This document shows, in pieces, positions 24,947 to 34,703 of a stretch of 64,000 bases of DNA (its first letter is position 1; the number at the start of each line of letters is the position of its first letter). The DNA is from Sphingobacteriales bacterium JAD_PAG50586_3. GTDB taxonomy: Bacteria > Bacteroidota > Bacteroidia > CAMBQF01. Made by a program: the position numbers and the translations under genes. The stretch covers positions 2,786,842 to 2,850,841 of the forward strand of contig CP096135.1 in assembly GCA_023213195.1 (NCBI GenBank), in the 5' to 3' direction. The notes beneath the pieces were generated by a model. The model searched no databases, was not told the DNA's origin, and saw only the letters and a program-made list of their open reading frames with translations.

Positions 24947-25915
24947 ATGTCAGTATTAGTTTTTATAGAAATAGCAAAAGGAAAAGTGAAAAAAGCTTCG
25001 TTAGAAGCTGCGTCATACGCTACTAAAGTTGCATCGCAACTAGGTACGCAGGCTGTAGGTTTGGCCGTTGGCCAAATTGATGCTGCCGAACTGGCACAGG
25101 TAGGTGTAAGCAAAGTATTACATGTTATCGATAGCAAACTGGAAGGTTACGATCCGCAATTATTGGCTAAGGCCGTAGTTGAGGCTGCTAACGCTAACGG
25201 TTCTAAAGTTATCATTTTCTCTCACGATACTACAGGTAAAGGTGTAGCCCCACGCGTAGCCGCCCGCTTAAAAGCAGGTTTGGTTGCCGGTGCTATAGAT
25301 TACCCAAGTACCGATGGTAAATTCACCATTAAGAAGGCTGTATTTAGCGGCAAAGCATTTGCTAACGTTACTATTAATACCGATGTTAAAGTAATTACTT
25401 TAACACCAAACTCGGTTGGCCTAACCGGTGAAGTTGGCTCGGCTGCTGTTGAAGCTTTTGCCCCTGCTGTTGATGCTTCTAAGCTAAACATTGAAAATGT
25501 AGTTAAAGCCGTTTCGGCAGACGAGATACCATTACCGGAAGCGGAATTGGTAGTATCGGCAGGCCGTGGTATGAAAGGCCCTGAAAACTGGGGTATGATA
25601 GAAGACTTAGCCCACGCTCTTGGCGCGGCTACTGCCTGCTCTCGCCCGGTTGCAGATATTGGCTGGAGGCCACACCACGAGCACGTTGGCCAAACAGGTG
25701 TTACTGTGCGCCCTAACCTATACATTGCCATTGGCATATCTGGTGCTATACAGCATTTGGCCGGTGTTAATGGTAGCAAGGTTATGGTGGTAATTAACAA
25801 AGACCCTGAAGCGCCTTTCTTTAAAGCGGCAGATTATGGTATTGTTGGCGATGCTTTTGAAATCATCCCCCGCTTAACCGAAGCTGTTAAAAAGCTTAAA
25901 GCAAACCAGAATTAA
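24947..25915 (+). CDS. etfA: Electron transfer flavoprotein, alpha subunit
   Basis: A 322-residue EtfA. The N-terminal domain (SVLVFIEIAKGKVKKASLE) is followed by the FAD-binding domain. That domain contains the VSAGRGMKGPENW motif near residues 203-215, SRPVADIGWRPHHEHVGQTG near 236-255 and the AIGISGAIQHLAG motif near 263-275. Intact and of normal length. It forms an operon with etfB and is followed by a strong terminator, so the pair is transcribed alone. Confidence 0.94.
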   Translation: MSVLVFIEIAKGKVKKASLEAASYATKVASQLGTQAVGLAVGQIDAAELAQVGVSKVLHVIDSKLEGYDPQLLAKAVVEAANANGSKVIIFSHDTTGKGVAPRVAARLKAGLVAGAIDYPSTDGKFTIKKAVFSGKAFANVTINTDVKVITLTPNSVGLTGEVGSAAVEAFAPAVDASKLNIENVVKAVSADEIPLPEAELVVSAGRGMKGPENWGMIEDLAHALGAATACSRPVADIGWRPHHEHVGQTGVTVRPNLYIAIGISGAIQHLAGVNGSKVMVVINKDPEAPFFKAADYGIVGDAFEIIPRLTEAVKKLKANQN

Positions 25916-25933
25916 TTGTACCGATTAATAATA

Positions 25934-25976
25934 GAAAAGCCGTTCCGTTTTTTAATGGAGCGGCTTTTTTGTTTTT
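25934..25976 (+). terminator. Intrinsic terminator after etfA
   Basis: AAAAGCCG-TTCC... pairs with ...GGAG-CGGCTTTTTT around an AT-rich loop, followed by GTTTTT. A clean end to the etfBA operon. Confidence 0.88.
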
Positions 25977-26095
25977 ATTAACTCACATTGGGGCTGCTAA
26001 AAAGCCTATGTGTAAAATCTTGTTTAACTTTTTTACCCGTTTATGCCCTCAGTTTTAACATTTACTGTATCTTAACGCTTTGAATTGGGAGATAA

Positions 26096-26728
26096 ATGAA
26101 AAAGATAAAGCTCGAAATTGTTGGTCTATCATATAGTCAAACACAATCGGGAGCATACGCGCTGATATTAGGCGAAGAGAAGGGAAAAGGCAACCGCCGT
26201 TTACCTATCATTATAGGAGGTTTTGAGGCTCAGGCTATTGCTATTGAGCTGGAAAAAATGACTCCCAGTCGCCCGCTTACCCATGATTTGTTTAAGAACT
26301 TTGCCGATGCGTTTAGTGTAACGGTAACCGAAGTGATAATATACAATCTGGTAGAAGGCATTTTCTTTGCCAAGCTTATATGCTCTAACGGCATAGAAGA
26401 AAAGGAGATTGATGCCCGCACATCAGACGCTATAGCCCTGGCTATCCGTTTTAATGCACCCATCCATACGTTTGAGTTTATACTATCGTCGGCTGGTATT
26501 GTGTTAGATACCGAAGGTGATGACCAAAGCATAAGCAAGAGCTTTACCACCGGTATGGGCAGCAGCAGCAACGATGATGAGGAGACTGAAACCGTGCTAA
26601 AGACCGGAGAAAGCGAATTTACCAAATACACCAACGATGAGCTGAAAGCTATGCTTAAATCAGCTATTGAAGAGGAGGCGTACGAAAAGGCATCGCGCAT
26701 ACGCGACGAGTTAAATAACCGCAAATAA
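26096..26728 (+). CDS. Bifunctional nuclease family protein (DUF151 + UVR motif)
   Basis: A 210-residue protein with an N-terminal DUF151/BFN domain (residues 1 to about 140: GAYALILGEEKG, RRLPIIIGGFEAQAIA, RPLTHDLF, DARTSDAIALAIR) and a C-terminal UvrB/UvrC-type motif (about 180-208: LKSAIEEEAYEKASRIRDEL). Plant and archaeal relatives are reported to cleave RNA and DNA. The bacterial role is unclear. An acidic linker DDEETET separates the two parts. The nucleoside transporter starts 7 bases after its stop, so they probably share a transcript. Confidence 0.88.
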   Translation: MKKIKLEIVGLSYSQTQSGAYALILGEEKGKGNRRLPIIIGGFEAQAIAIELEKMTPSRPLTHDLFKNFADAFSVTVTEVIIYNLVEGIFFAKLICSNGIEEKEIDARTSDAIALAIRFNAPIHTFEFILSSAGIVLDTEGDDQSISKSFTTGMGSSSNDDEETETVLKTGESEFTKYTNDELKAMLKSAIEEEAYEKASRIRDELNNRK

Positions 26729-26735
26729 TATTCTA

Positions 26736-28018
26736 TTGGAAAGGTACACCGGATTAATAGGGGTTGCATTAATTATCGGCATTGCATTTTTAATGTCGAA
26801 CAGCCGTAAAAACATTAGCTACCGTGTAATACTATCGGGCTTTGCTTTGCAATTAGCCCTAGCCTTTTTATTTTAAAAACAGGTGTAGGCCAAGAGGTTT
26901 TTGCCACCCTGGGCGAGTGGATTCGTAAGTTGCTTGAACTATCTGACAAAGCAGGCAGCTTTGTATTTGGAGTATTGGTAGATGGTAAAACCCTTAGCGA
27001 GGTATTTGGCCCTTCTAAGGCGTTTATCTTTATATTTAAGGTAATGCCTACCATCATATTTGTGTCGGTACTGGTAAGCATGGCCTACCATATTGGCATT
27101 ATGCAGCGCATAGTATCTGTAATAGCCAAAGGCGTATACTATTTAATGGGTGTTAGCGGTAGCGAATCGCTAAGCAACGTAGCCAGCGCCTTTGTAGGCC
27201 AGGTAGAAGCCCAAATTCTTATTAAGCCTTATGTACCCACCATGACAAGGTCGGAGCTATTGGCATCCATGTCGGGCTCTATGGCTTGTATTGCCGGTGG
27301 TGTAATGGCGGTGTATATTGGTATGGGCGTCCCTGCAGAATACCTACTGGCGGCCAGTATTATGGCGGCACCTGCATCGCTGGTAATATCTAAAATTGTA
27401 TACCCTGAAACAGAGGTATCTGAAACCAAAGGTAAGGTTACCCTTGATGTTAAAAAAACGCATGCCAACCTATTAGATGCTATATCGCACGGTGCATCTG
27501 ATGGTATGAAGATATCTATAAACGTAGCGGCCATGCTCTTGGGCTTTTTGGCCCTTATTTATCTGGCCGATGTAGTGCTGCATAACATTGGAGAAGGCCT
27601 TGTTTGGTGCGGGCTTACTGTAGACCGCATTGGGTACGACCTTAATACCTTAGACCTTAAAACCATTTTGGGTACTGTGTTCTCGGGCTTTGCCTGGGCT
27701 ATGGGTGTGCCGCAACAAGATATTTACAACGTTGGCTCTTTAATGGGCGAAAAGCTTGTTGTTAATGAGTTTGTTGCCTATGGCGATATGACCGGCATGA
27801 TGGCTAAAGGGATGCTATCTGCCAAAGCTGTAACCATTGCCAGCTTTGCCTTGTGCGGCTTTGCTAACTTTAGCTCTATAGCTATACAAATTGGTGGTAT
27901 TGGAGAGCTTGCCCCAAGCCGCCGTGCCGACCTTTCTAAACTGGGCTTTAAGGCCCTTATTTGCGGCACTTTGGCATCGTACCTATCGGCTACCATAGCG
28001 GGGATATTGATAGGGTAG
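26736..28018 (+). CDS. Concentrative nucleoside transporter (CNT/NupC family), one frame break
   Basis: An inner-membrane symporter for nucleosides, about 427 residues when repaired. The likely start is TTG 26736 (reading MERYTGLIGVALIIG); an ATG may have been lost, since ATTGGAAAGG is one base away from ATGGAAAGG. The frame hits TAA at 26874 in TTTATTTTAAAAACAGG. One extra T in the T4 run at 26871-26874 gives FLFLKTGVGQ and joins the long second part. Family motifs include GVSGSESLSNVASAFVGQVE (near residue 139), SGSMACIAGG and the C-terminal CGFANFSSIAIQIGG. About a dozen membrane segments are visible. TAG 28016-28018 ends the gene normally. Confidence 0.87.
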
Positions 28019-29081
28019 GTTTTTATCTGTTTTGGATTTGTAACCGGCTACTGGAAATTTATACTGTTAGAAGTAATTGCCGCTGCTATTTTATACTCTT
28101 ATGCAAAGAAATAGAATGGGTAAGAAGGCAGAGTAGTATTTCCACTTTTTTATTAAAATCTAATTAACTATTTCTTTCTAAAGAAATGTAAAATTCTGTT
28201 CCTCCTTTTGTGATATTTATACTTCACATTTGTAACACATTTGCAACACATTTGTGTTACTTTTTAGCGTTCAATTTTGGTTCAAATCAAATTATTATTT
28301 GTGTAAAAATTGATAAGTGTTTTATTTACAGTTGTTTAGCCTATTGGTATATGTTAAAAAGTTGTCCGAATTTCGGACGATTATATTAGTAGACAATAGA
28401 TGTGAATTCTATATTTGTAAACATAGATACAAAAAACAAAAAGCGCCATAGCTGCAACTATGACGCTCTTTATAAAAGCTCTGTTTGGACCAGAGTAATC
28501 TATTGATACATAACTCATCCTTTTGGAGGGGACTCGTTTGCTACGATCAGGTCGCGCCTTAGTCGTGTGCATATGTATCTTTCTGCACTTAAGCTTTTGC
28601 AAATTTTCTTTTTTTATCACACCAAGCAATACATTGTTATTCACAAATGGGTTTGTTTTTTAACACTCTCTCAACATCTCTTACAAAGCCTATAAATGCT
28701 ACGTTTGAAGGGTATTGTAGTGTTGCATCTATAAAATGATTTCATTCAAATCTTAGTATGATACGGTGCAATTTTTTTAGTTAACAAATACCCTGTTAAT
28801 AATGGGTAATGCTTTATTATAAGGGTCTTTGAAGGATAATTATTTTTTTAGTCAGTATTGGTAGGCATTGTAGAAAGTAATCCCTCCGTAATAGTATTTA
28901 GTTGTGGATAATATAATTAAACCATGTTGTGATTCAATAGGAATAGGGAAACCCTGCTCCATTAATGATTAAACTGTTGGTAGTTAGGCAAGTAATCAAC
29001 AGAGTATTATTGCTAAAATGATTGCTTTATCTCTACTAACAGGTTATTAGCGGGCTGCGGAGGAAGTATCGTGAAATAACC
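28019..29081. other. 1-kb spacer without a convincing gene
   Basis: This AT-rich stretch separates the transporter from the GtrA gene. I see a small inverted repeat GTAACAC-n15-GTGTTAC near 28229-28260 and a minus-strand hairpin terminator at 28430-28467, with a possible short transcript upstream of it (28470-28650). An 87-codon minus-strand frame (28381-28644) runs straight through that terminator, so its C-terminus is not credible. The part from 28650 to 29081 shows nothing I can name. Confidence 0.6.
28430..28467 (-). terminator. Intrinsic terminator of an unidentified minus-strand transcript
   Basis: On the minus strand AGCGTCATAG-TTGCAG-CTATGGCGCT forms a 10-position stem (one G-T pair) followed by TTTTGTTTTTTG. 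No gene ends here, so it implies a short RNA or a small protein gene just upstream (28470-28650). Confidence 0.75.
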
Positions 29082-29474
29082 TTAAAACGTAAACATCAAA
29101 TTCCCGAAGAAATTCCACACTAGTACCATTAGGGTGGCACCTATTTTAGATACGTAGAAGTTCATTTTCAGGCGGGTAACCAATAGGTAAATAATCAGGG
29201 TGTTTAGCCCAAGGCCTACTAACGATACACCTAGAAATTTACCGTATTGCTCCCAAACTTCTGGGGCTTGGCTGTTGAATGTCCACCAACGGTTTAACAG
29301 GAAGTTAGAGGTAGCCCCACACATGTAGGCAATGCCATTGGCGCCGTACTTGTTAATTTTGGCTTTTTCTTTCAATAGCCATGTCATACCAAAATCTATA
29401 ATGGTGCCGCTAACGCCCACCACGCCAAACTTGATAAACTTGGTAATAAATGCTATTGAGAAAATATCGTTCAT
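29082..29474 (-). CDS. GtrA family membrane protein
   Basis: A 130-residue protein with four transmembrane helices, typical of GtrA: FGVVGVSGTIIDFGMTWLL, AYMCGATSNFLLNRWWTF, GVSLVGLGLNTLIIYLL and ATLMVLVWNFFGNLMF. The NRWWTF motif near residue 61 is the family hallmark. GtrA proteins help flip or handle polyprenyl-linked sugars for surface polysaccharides. It is divergent from prmC with only 37 bases between the starts. No partner glycosyltransferase lies beside it. Confidence 0.88.
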   Translation of the reverse strand: MNDIFSIAFITKFIKFGVVGVSGTIIDFGMTWLLKEKAKINKYGANGIAYMCGATSNFLLNRWWTFNSQAPEVWEQYGKFLGVSLVGLGLNTLIIYLLVTRLKMNFYVSKIGATLMVLVWNFFGNLMFTF

Positions 29475-29511
29475 TGCGCTACCTTAGCAGGCGCAAAAAT
29501 GCGGAAAATAT

Positions 29512-30363
29512 TTGATAGTGCAGGTTACAGTAGCAAATATAATCAATCAATTTCATTTACAGCTAGATGAGGTGTATGGCAGTAACGAGGTAGAAACCTT
29601 TGCCCGCCTTGCGTTGGAGCAGTACGATGCTATACCCTATTCAGACTATAAGAGCTATATAGATAAAGAGATAAAGAATGATGTTTATACCAATGTTTTA
29701 GACAGGCTTATTAAGCGCGAACCCATTCAATATATACTAGGCATAGCTTGGTTTTACGACTTAGCGTTTAAGGTAAATACTAACGTGCTTATTCCAAGGC
29801 CGGAGACGGAGGAACTGGTGGACCTTATCATTAAAGAAAACCCCAAGGCCGAGCGGATAATAGACATCTGTACCGGCAGTGGTTGCATAGCCATCAGCCT
29901 AAAGAAAAACCTGCCCAATGCTACCGTGTGGGCTACCGATTTTATTGATGGAGCTTTAGGTGTTGCCAAAGAAAATGCCAGGGTTTTACAGGCCGATGTT
30001 ACCATTATTAAGCACGATGCGTTGAGTGGAGATTACTCTACGCTGTCTGTTGATTGCGATGTAATTGTGAGCAACCCGCCATATGTAAAAGAGAATGAAA
30101 AAGAAGGGTTAGAACCTCATGTTTTAAACTTTGAACCGCATACAGCGTTATTTGTACCTGATGATGATGCCTTGTTGTTTTACCGGCACATTGGCACGGC
30201 TGCTTTGGGCTTACTGCGTAGCGGCGGTACACTATATTTTGAGTGCCACACCGACCATGCAACCGAAGTGGCAAACCTTTTGCTTGCATTAGGGTATAAA
30301 AGTTGTAAAATTGTAAAAGATATGTTTGGCCGTGAGCGCATTGCGCAGGCCGTAAAAGAATAA
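29512..30363 (+). CDS. prmC: Release factor glutamine N5-methyltransferase
   Basis: PrmC methylates the GGQ glutamine of peptide-chain release factors. It has about 283 residues, with an N-terminal helical domain and a SAM-binding Rossmann domain. IPRPETEELVDLI (near residues 97-109), DICTGSGCIAISL (near 118-130) and the catalytic NPPY motif in SNPPYVKENE (near 190) are present. The start is not an ATG: TTG 29512 or GTG 29518 are possible, and the latter gives VQVTVANIINQF. The LOG gene follows after two bases and is probably co-transcribed. Confidence 0.9.
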   Translation: MIVQVTVANIINQFHLQLDEVYGSNEVETFARLALEQYDAIPYSDYKSYIDKEIKNDVYTNVLDRLIKREPIQYILGIAWFYDLAFKVNTNVLIPRPETEELVDLIIKENPKAERIIDICTGSGCIAISLKKNLPNATVWATDFIDGALGVAKENARVLQADVTIIKHDALSGDYSTLSVDCDVIVSNPPYVKENEKEGLEPHVLNFEPHTALFVPDDDALLFYRHIGTAALGLLRSGGTLYFECHTDHATEVANLLLALGYKSCKIVKDMFGRERIAQAVKE

Positions 30364-30365
30364 AT

Positions 30366-31079
30366 ATGGCAGAAGATAACACTGACGATAGGATATTAAA
30401 AGCGTTTGCTGAGAAAGACTGGAACGAGATTAAAACATCAAACAGCTGGCAGATATTTAAAATAATGGCTGAGTTTGTTGACGGGTTTGAAAAGCTGGGC
30501 AAAATTGGCCCTTGCGTTTCTATATTCGGGTCGGCACGGACTAAGCCGGGCCATAAGTATTACTTACTGGCCGAGGAGATTGCCTCTAAGCTAACTAAAG
30601 AGGGCTACGGCGTTATTACCGGTGGCGGTCCCGGTATTATGGAGGCAGCCAACAAAGGCGCTAAAGAAGCCGGTGGAAAATCGGTGGGGTTGAATATTGA
30701 ACTGCCGCACGAGCAGTATGCCAACCCCTATGTTGATGCGGATAAACTTATATCATTCGATTACTTTTTCATCCGCAAGGTTATGTTTATGAAATACGCC
30801 CAAGGCTTTATTGTATTGCCCGGCGGCTTTGGCACGTTAGACGAACTTTTTGAAGCTATCACCCTGATACAAACCAACAAAATTGGTAAGTTCCCCATTG
30901 TGTGGGTGGGCACTGAATACTGGAGCGGCCTGCTAAACTGGGTTAAAACCACTATGACAGAAGAGAAGTACATATCTGTTACCGACCACGATTTATTTTC
31001 TGTAGTAGATACAGCCGATGAAGCAGTTAAGATAATAGACGACTTCTACAGCAAGTACTTATTAAGGCCGAACTTTTAG
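30366..31079 (+). CDS. LOG family (TIGR00730) Rossmann-fold protein
   Basis: A 237-residue protein of the lysine decarboxylase-like LOG family, which in plants and several bacteria splits cytokinin riboside monophosphates or related nucleotides to the free base. The signature GGGPGIMEAANKGA (near residues 95-108) and PGGFGTLDELFEA (near 155-167) carry the substrate-binding residues. No membrane or signal segment. It forms an operon with prmC. The substrate in this organism is unknown; a nucleotide-hydrolase role is the safest reading. Confidence 0.88.
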   Translation: MAEDNTDDRILKAFAEKDWNEIKTSNSWQIFKIMAEFVDGFEKLGKIGPCVSIFGSARTKPGHKYYLLAEEIASKLTKEGYGVITGGGPGIMEAANKGAKEAGGKSVGLNIELPHEQYANPYVDADKLISFDYFFIRKVMFMKYAQGFIVLPGGFGTLDELFEAITLIQTNKIGKFPIVWVGTEYWSGLLNWVKTTMTEEKYISVTDHDLFSVVDTADEAVKIIDDFYSKYLLRPNF

Positions 31080-31124
31080 TAAACTAAAAACTAAAAGTGA
31101 AAAACGAAAAATAAAAGGCAAATG

Positions 31125-31149
31125 TCATTCCTGCGTAGGCAGGAATCTC
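31125..31149. repeat. TCATTCCTGCGTAGGCAGGAAT palindrome
   Basis: ATTCCTGCGTAGGCAGGAAT is a hairpin of a widely distributed bacterial interspersed type. It lies between the converging LOG and hydrolase genes and may serve as a terminator. Confidence 0.7.
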
Positions 31150-31176
31150 ACCAAGAGTTTATTTAACTATAAAAGG

Positions 31177-32877
31177 CTAAGCAGTATAATCACCTTCTAT
31201 AACTACTTTTGCATAGTAAATTCCCGGTGGTAGGTTATGCCTAATTAGAGTCATATCTGTTTGGTAATCTATAGAAGTAATGTTGCAAGCTTCGCCTAGG
31301 CTATTATAAATTGCTACATCTACTTTTCTGTTGCCTTCTATTAAAATTGTACCGTAGTTAGGATTAGGATAAATATGAAGGTCTACCGCATTTTCATTAA
31401 TACCGTTAGGTTCTTCAATTATAATATGCTCTGCATACGTTGGGGCAGATTGTATAGAGCAACCACCGCTATTAGTTATTTCTACCGTGTAGGTTCCGGT
31501 TTGCGATATAACATAGGTATTGGTATTAGCACCATTAATGGCCTGCCCTTCTAAGTACCATTGGTAGGTATAAGGACTGTTTTCAACAAACAACGTATCG
31601 CCATTTTGCGATATAGCCGCATTAATATCAGGATAGGTAGAAACCGTTACCGCCTGGTGCGTTGCATTGCCTGCCGCGCCCACAGTAGAGTAGGGGATAA
31701 CAGACACATCAAACACCCCATCGGTAGCCCATACTACTTTAATAGCGCCGCCGTTGGGCGTTTGGTCTATAATTTCTCCACCGGTTACCTGCCAGCACTT
31801 GCGTATGCCGTTGGTAGCGCCTGCCCAATAAACCGCAGTGTCGCCTTTGCAAAGCTCTGTAGGGCCTGTAATTGTGGCGTTGGTAGGTTGTAACAATGGG
31901 TACATAAACACCCGCATGCTATCTAAAATAGGGTTGTAAAACTCGGTAGGGCTGCCCGGCGACCATGCGTTTAATATGCAGATGCCCCATACACAATGCC
32001 CCTGGTTAGGGTAGGGGATAAACTTGGTTGGTATACCCACAGATTGTGCCCGCTGGTTTAAGGGGTTAGAACCATCTACCGATTGTACCAAAAGACTGGC
32101 CGAAAAAGGCGAGCCTGAGTTGAAAGGTACTATAGGGTCGGCAGTGCCGTGGGTAGAGAAGAGTATGGGCTTATCGCCTGCATCAATAAAATTTTTATCG
32201 AGCATAGCACCCCAACAGTTTAGCACAGCCTTTACGTTGTTACTGTGTTGGTAGTTGTTTCCGCTGCATGATAGGCATCCTAAATCGGGGTTAAAGGTGG
32301 GGAAGCCCGTTCCGTTGGCTTCCGGGGGCTTGTTGCTATCGTCGGCATAGGCCATGTGCAAAGCCCCGAAAGAGCCCGCACTGCTGCCACCTGCAAATAT
32401 GTAGTTGGTATCAACCTTATAAGTGCCACTAAACTCTTTAAACCAACGCACGGCGCTGCTCCAGTCTTGCGCGCCGCGGTAAATGGCACGGACCGCGCTG
32501 GTGTTGCTGGTAGCGTTTAAACCCTTGCGGTAGTTAATGCTGGCTGTAACGTAGCCACGGCGGGCAAAATAATCGCACAGGCCCTGAATATCGCTATCGT
32601 CTTTTGTGCCGAAGATGTACCCACCGCCAAAAGCAAATATTATCAGCGGGCGTTTACTGGCTGTATCGCCCACGGGCTGGAAAATATCCATGGTAATATC
32701 CTCGTTAATGGTAACGGCCTCGCTAACGTAAACAGCAGGTATGGCAGGAGCATTGGCAAACACCACATTGCTTTGTTTTGTAACAGCAAACTGAGGTGCT
32801 AAGTAACGGTCGGTTGGGCATTGGGCTGTTGCGGCCAAGCCTGATAGAATTATAATGAGTGTGAAAAATTTCTTCAT
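31177..32877 (-). CDS. Secreted alpha/beta hydrolase with PKD-like region and T9SS sorting domain
   Basis: A 566-residue exported enzyme. The ATG at 32877 starts a signal peptide (MKKFFTLIIILSGLAATAQ); an in-frame TTG upstream is ignored. An esterase/lipase domain covers about residues 40-310: the oxyanion segment FAFGGGYIFG, nucleophile in GGSSAGS, Asp in HGTADPIVPF and His in NQGHCVWG. A PKD/Ig-like region follows (ATITGPTELCKGDTAVY). The last 75 residues, from about IYPNPNYGTI, are a T9SS sorting domain. It probably works at the cell surface or outside. The substrate is not known; carbohydrate or polyester esters are plausible. Confidence 0.88.
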   Translation of the reverse strand: MKKFFTLIIILSGLAATAQCPTDRYLAPQFAVTKQSNVVFANAPAIPAVYVSEAVTINEDITMDIFQPVGDTASKRPLIIFAFGGGYIFGTKDDSDIQGLCDYFARRGYVTASINYRKGLNATSNTSAVRAIYRGAQDWSSAVRWFKEFSGTYKVDTNYIFAGGSSAGSFGALHMAYADDSNKPPEANGTGFPTFNPDLGCLSCSGNNYQHSNNVKAVLNCWGAMLDKNFIDAGDKPILFSTHGTADPIVPFNSGSPFSASLLVQSVDGSNPLNQRAQSVGIPTKFIPYPNQGHCVWGICILNAWSPGSPTEFYNPILDSMRVFMYPLLQPTNATITGPTELCKGDTAVYWAGATNGIRKCWQVTGGEIIDQTPNGGAIKVVWATDGVFDVSVIPYSTVGAAGNATHQAVTVSTYPDINAAISQNGDTLFVENSPYTYQWYLEGQAINGANTNTYVISQTGTYTVEITNSGGCSIQSAPTYAEHIIIEEPNGINENAVDLHIYPNPNYGTILIEGNRKVDVAIYNSLGEACNITSIDYQTDMTLIRHNLPPGIYYAKVVIEGDYTA

Positions 32878-32886
32878 CAGTTTCAA

Positions 32887-32920
32887 ATGTAAAATATTGA
32901 AACTAAAAAAGCTAATGTTG
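32887..32920. repeat. 33-bp direct repeat, copy 1
   Basis: TGTAAAATATTGAAACTAAA followed by AAAGCTAATGTTG recurs at 34704-34738 with one change. This copy lies upstream of the minus-strand hydrolase, the other upstream of a plus-strand gene, in the same orientation. It may be a shared leader segment left by rearrangement. Confidence 0.7.
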
Positions 32921-32983
32921 CTTGAAATGTATTTGTACTTCCTTTAAATAAGGAAGCACCCAAATGTAATTTCTTTACAGTGC

Positions 32984-34576
32984 TTAGTGTACAATCAGCT
33001 TTTGGCGGTATGTACATTCTGCTGTTTGTACCCATAGCATATATACCCCTTGAGCAAGGTTAGTAGCATCTATCTGTGTAGGGCCTGTTTGGTTTCCATT
33101 TACAGTGGCTACCAACTGGCCGGTTTGGCTATATAAACTAATACGCTGTGTAGTATTAGACAATACAATATTTACAATTCCGTTTGTTGGGTTGGGGTAC
33201 ACATTAACTTTTTCAGTAACACCCTCCGTAACAGAAACCCCGGTTTCGGTATGCGCATATTTTATTACCCAAACATCGCGGGTGCCATTGTTTCCGCTTA
33301 CGGCGCCATTATTAGAGTTGGTTCTACCAACAGCATACAGCGCGCTTGCGTTTTTGCATAGTGCCATGCCTACATCGTTATCGTTTCCGCCCAGGCGAGA
33401 TGTATATACTGTATCTAACCCCGGTGTAAGTTTAACCAACCAGCTATCCATAAGCCCAAATGCTGTGGTTGATGCAAAGTTGTTGGTACTGCGTGTAAAG
33501 CCCAAAGCAAAAACCTCGCCTAAGGTATTAGTTTTAACATCGTAAAAAGATTCCCATTCAGTACCACCAATCAACTTTTGGGTAATAGGCAGCCCCGTGG
33601 TTACATCTACAGTAACCAGCCAAGCATCGGCAGCACCACCTATATAAGTTTGCCCGCCGGTAGCGTTGCTGGCGCGCCCTGCCATTATAAGGTTGCCCGA
33701 TGGTAATACGGCAATACCACCAATACCATCACCTTTATTAGAGCCAAAAGCGGTTTTGTTTACAACAGAGCCGTTGTTGTCAAACTTGGTAAATAAAATA
33801 TCGTCGCTATCAGGGTCGGCAAAATCGCCGGTAATTCCAATGGCATACCAGCCGCTGCCATCGGTTGCCTTAGCAACATTCCAAAACGATTGGATGTAAT
33901 CTTCATTTTGAATTACACCGTTGGTTTTTATGCTCCAAAGTAAATCTCCATTTGCGTTTAAAGATACTATCCAGCCACAGGTGTAGCCTGCCAGCGATGC
34001 ATCTAAATCGCCATCAACAGAGCCGGTTTCGCCAACAGCAATAAAGCCATTGCCGTTTAGGGCGATAGCGTGCAATAAATCATCTTGACTACCACCCAAA
34101 CGCTTTTTCCAAACCAGAGATCCATTTGCATCTAAGCGTATAACTACCGCATCGTTTAACACTCCAAATTGGGCATTAGTAAAATCGCCATCGTTAGAAA
34201 AAGTACGTCCGGTTATAATACATCCCCCATCGGGCAGGGCCAGTATTTTGCCGCTGCGCTCGGTTTGGCTACCACCAAAAACCTTTGTCCACAGCGTATC
34301 GCCTTGCGGGTTTAGCTTTAGCACCCAAATATCTTCATCTCCATTGTTTTTATTTACATACCCATCTGATGATAATGATGAGGTAACTATAAACACCGAA
34401 CTGTCGGACCCGATGTCTGCCGATAAGGTTGCAAAACCTAAGTTGTTTAGCCCTGTAAGACCATTACACTCTATTAAACTACCACCATAGCAACGCGTAA
34501 AAACAGTATCGGGCGCTTGGGCATAAATACTTGTATAGGTTAATGCTAATGTTACTAAAACAAACAATTTTTTCAT
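32984..34576 (-). CDS. Secreted beta-propeller protein, T9SS cargo
   Basis: A 530-residue exported protein. A signal peptide (MKKLFVLVTLALTYTSIYAQ) precedes a body of about ten propeller-like repeats of the type LNPQGDTLWTKVFGGS/ERSGKILALPDGGCIITG. These are the SBBP/Kelch-like repeats common in Bacteroidota surface proteins. The final part, from about NVYPNPTNGIVNI, is a type A T9SS sorting domain. It has the same orientation as the hydrolase gene downstream, with 106 bases between. Function unknown. The frame is intact. Confidence 0.87.
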   Translation of the reverse strand: MKKLFVLVTLALTYTSIYAQAPDTVFTRCYGGSLIECNGLTGLNNLGFATLSADIGSDSSVFIVTSSLSSDGYVNKNNGDEDIWVLKLNPQGDTLWTKVFGGSQTERSGKILALPDGGCIITGRTFSNDGDFTNAQFGVLNDAVVIRLDANGSLVWKKRLGGSQDDLLHAIALNGNGFIAVGETGSVDGDLDASLAGYTCGWIVSLNANGDLLWSIKTNGVIQNEDYIQSFWNVAKATDGSGWYAIGITGDFADPDSDDILFTKFDNNGSVVNKTAFGSNKGDGIGGIAVLPSGNLIMAGRASNATGGQTYIGGAADAWLVTVDVTTGLPITQKLIGGTEWESFYDVKTNTLGEVFALGFTRSTNNFASTTAFGLMDSWLVKLTPGLDTVYTSRLGGNDNDVGMALCKNASALYAVGRTNSNNGAVSGNNGTRDVWVIKYAHTETGVSVTEGVTEKVNVYPNPTNGIVNIVLSNTTQRISLYSQTGQLVATVNGNQTGPTQIDATNLAQGVYMLWVQTAECTYRQKLIVH

Positions 34577-34703
34577 GCGAATATTTTTTTCAAAAGTAAG
34601 CCTTACGCCGGTTACAGGCTTTCTTGCTATTCGCAGAATAATGACTTGAGTTTTTGGGTAATAAGTATAAGGTATTGAAAGTGCTTTAGCCTAATTGTAT
34701 TTC

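Noticed and set aside
28381..28644. 87-codon minus-strand ORF with a hydrophobic C-terminus
   Set aside because: Its last third is encoded by a rho-independent terminator (the SVIVAAMALF stretch is the hairpin), so it cannot be translated as a normal full-length protein. A shorter peptide or an RNA remains possible and is listed as a finding.
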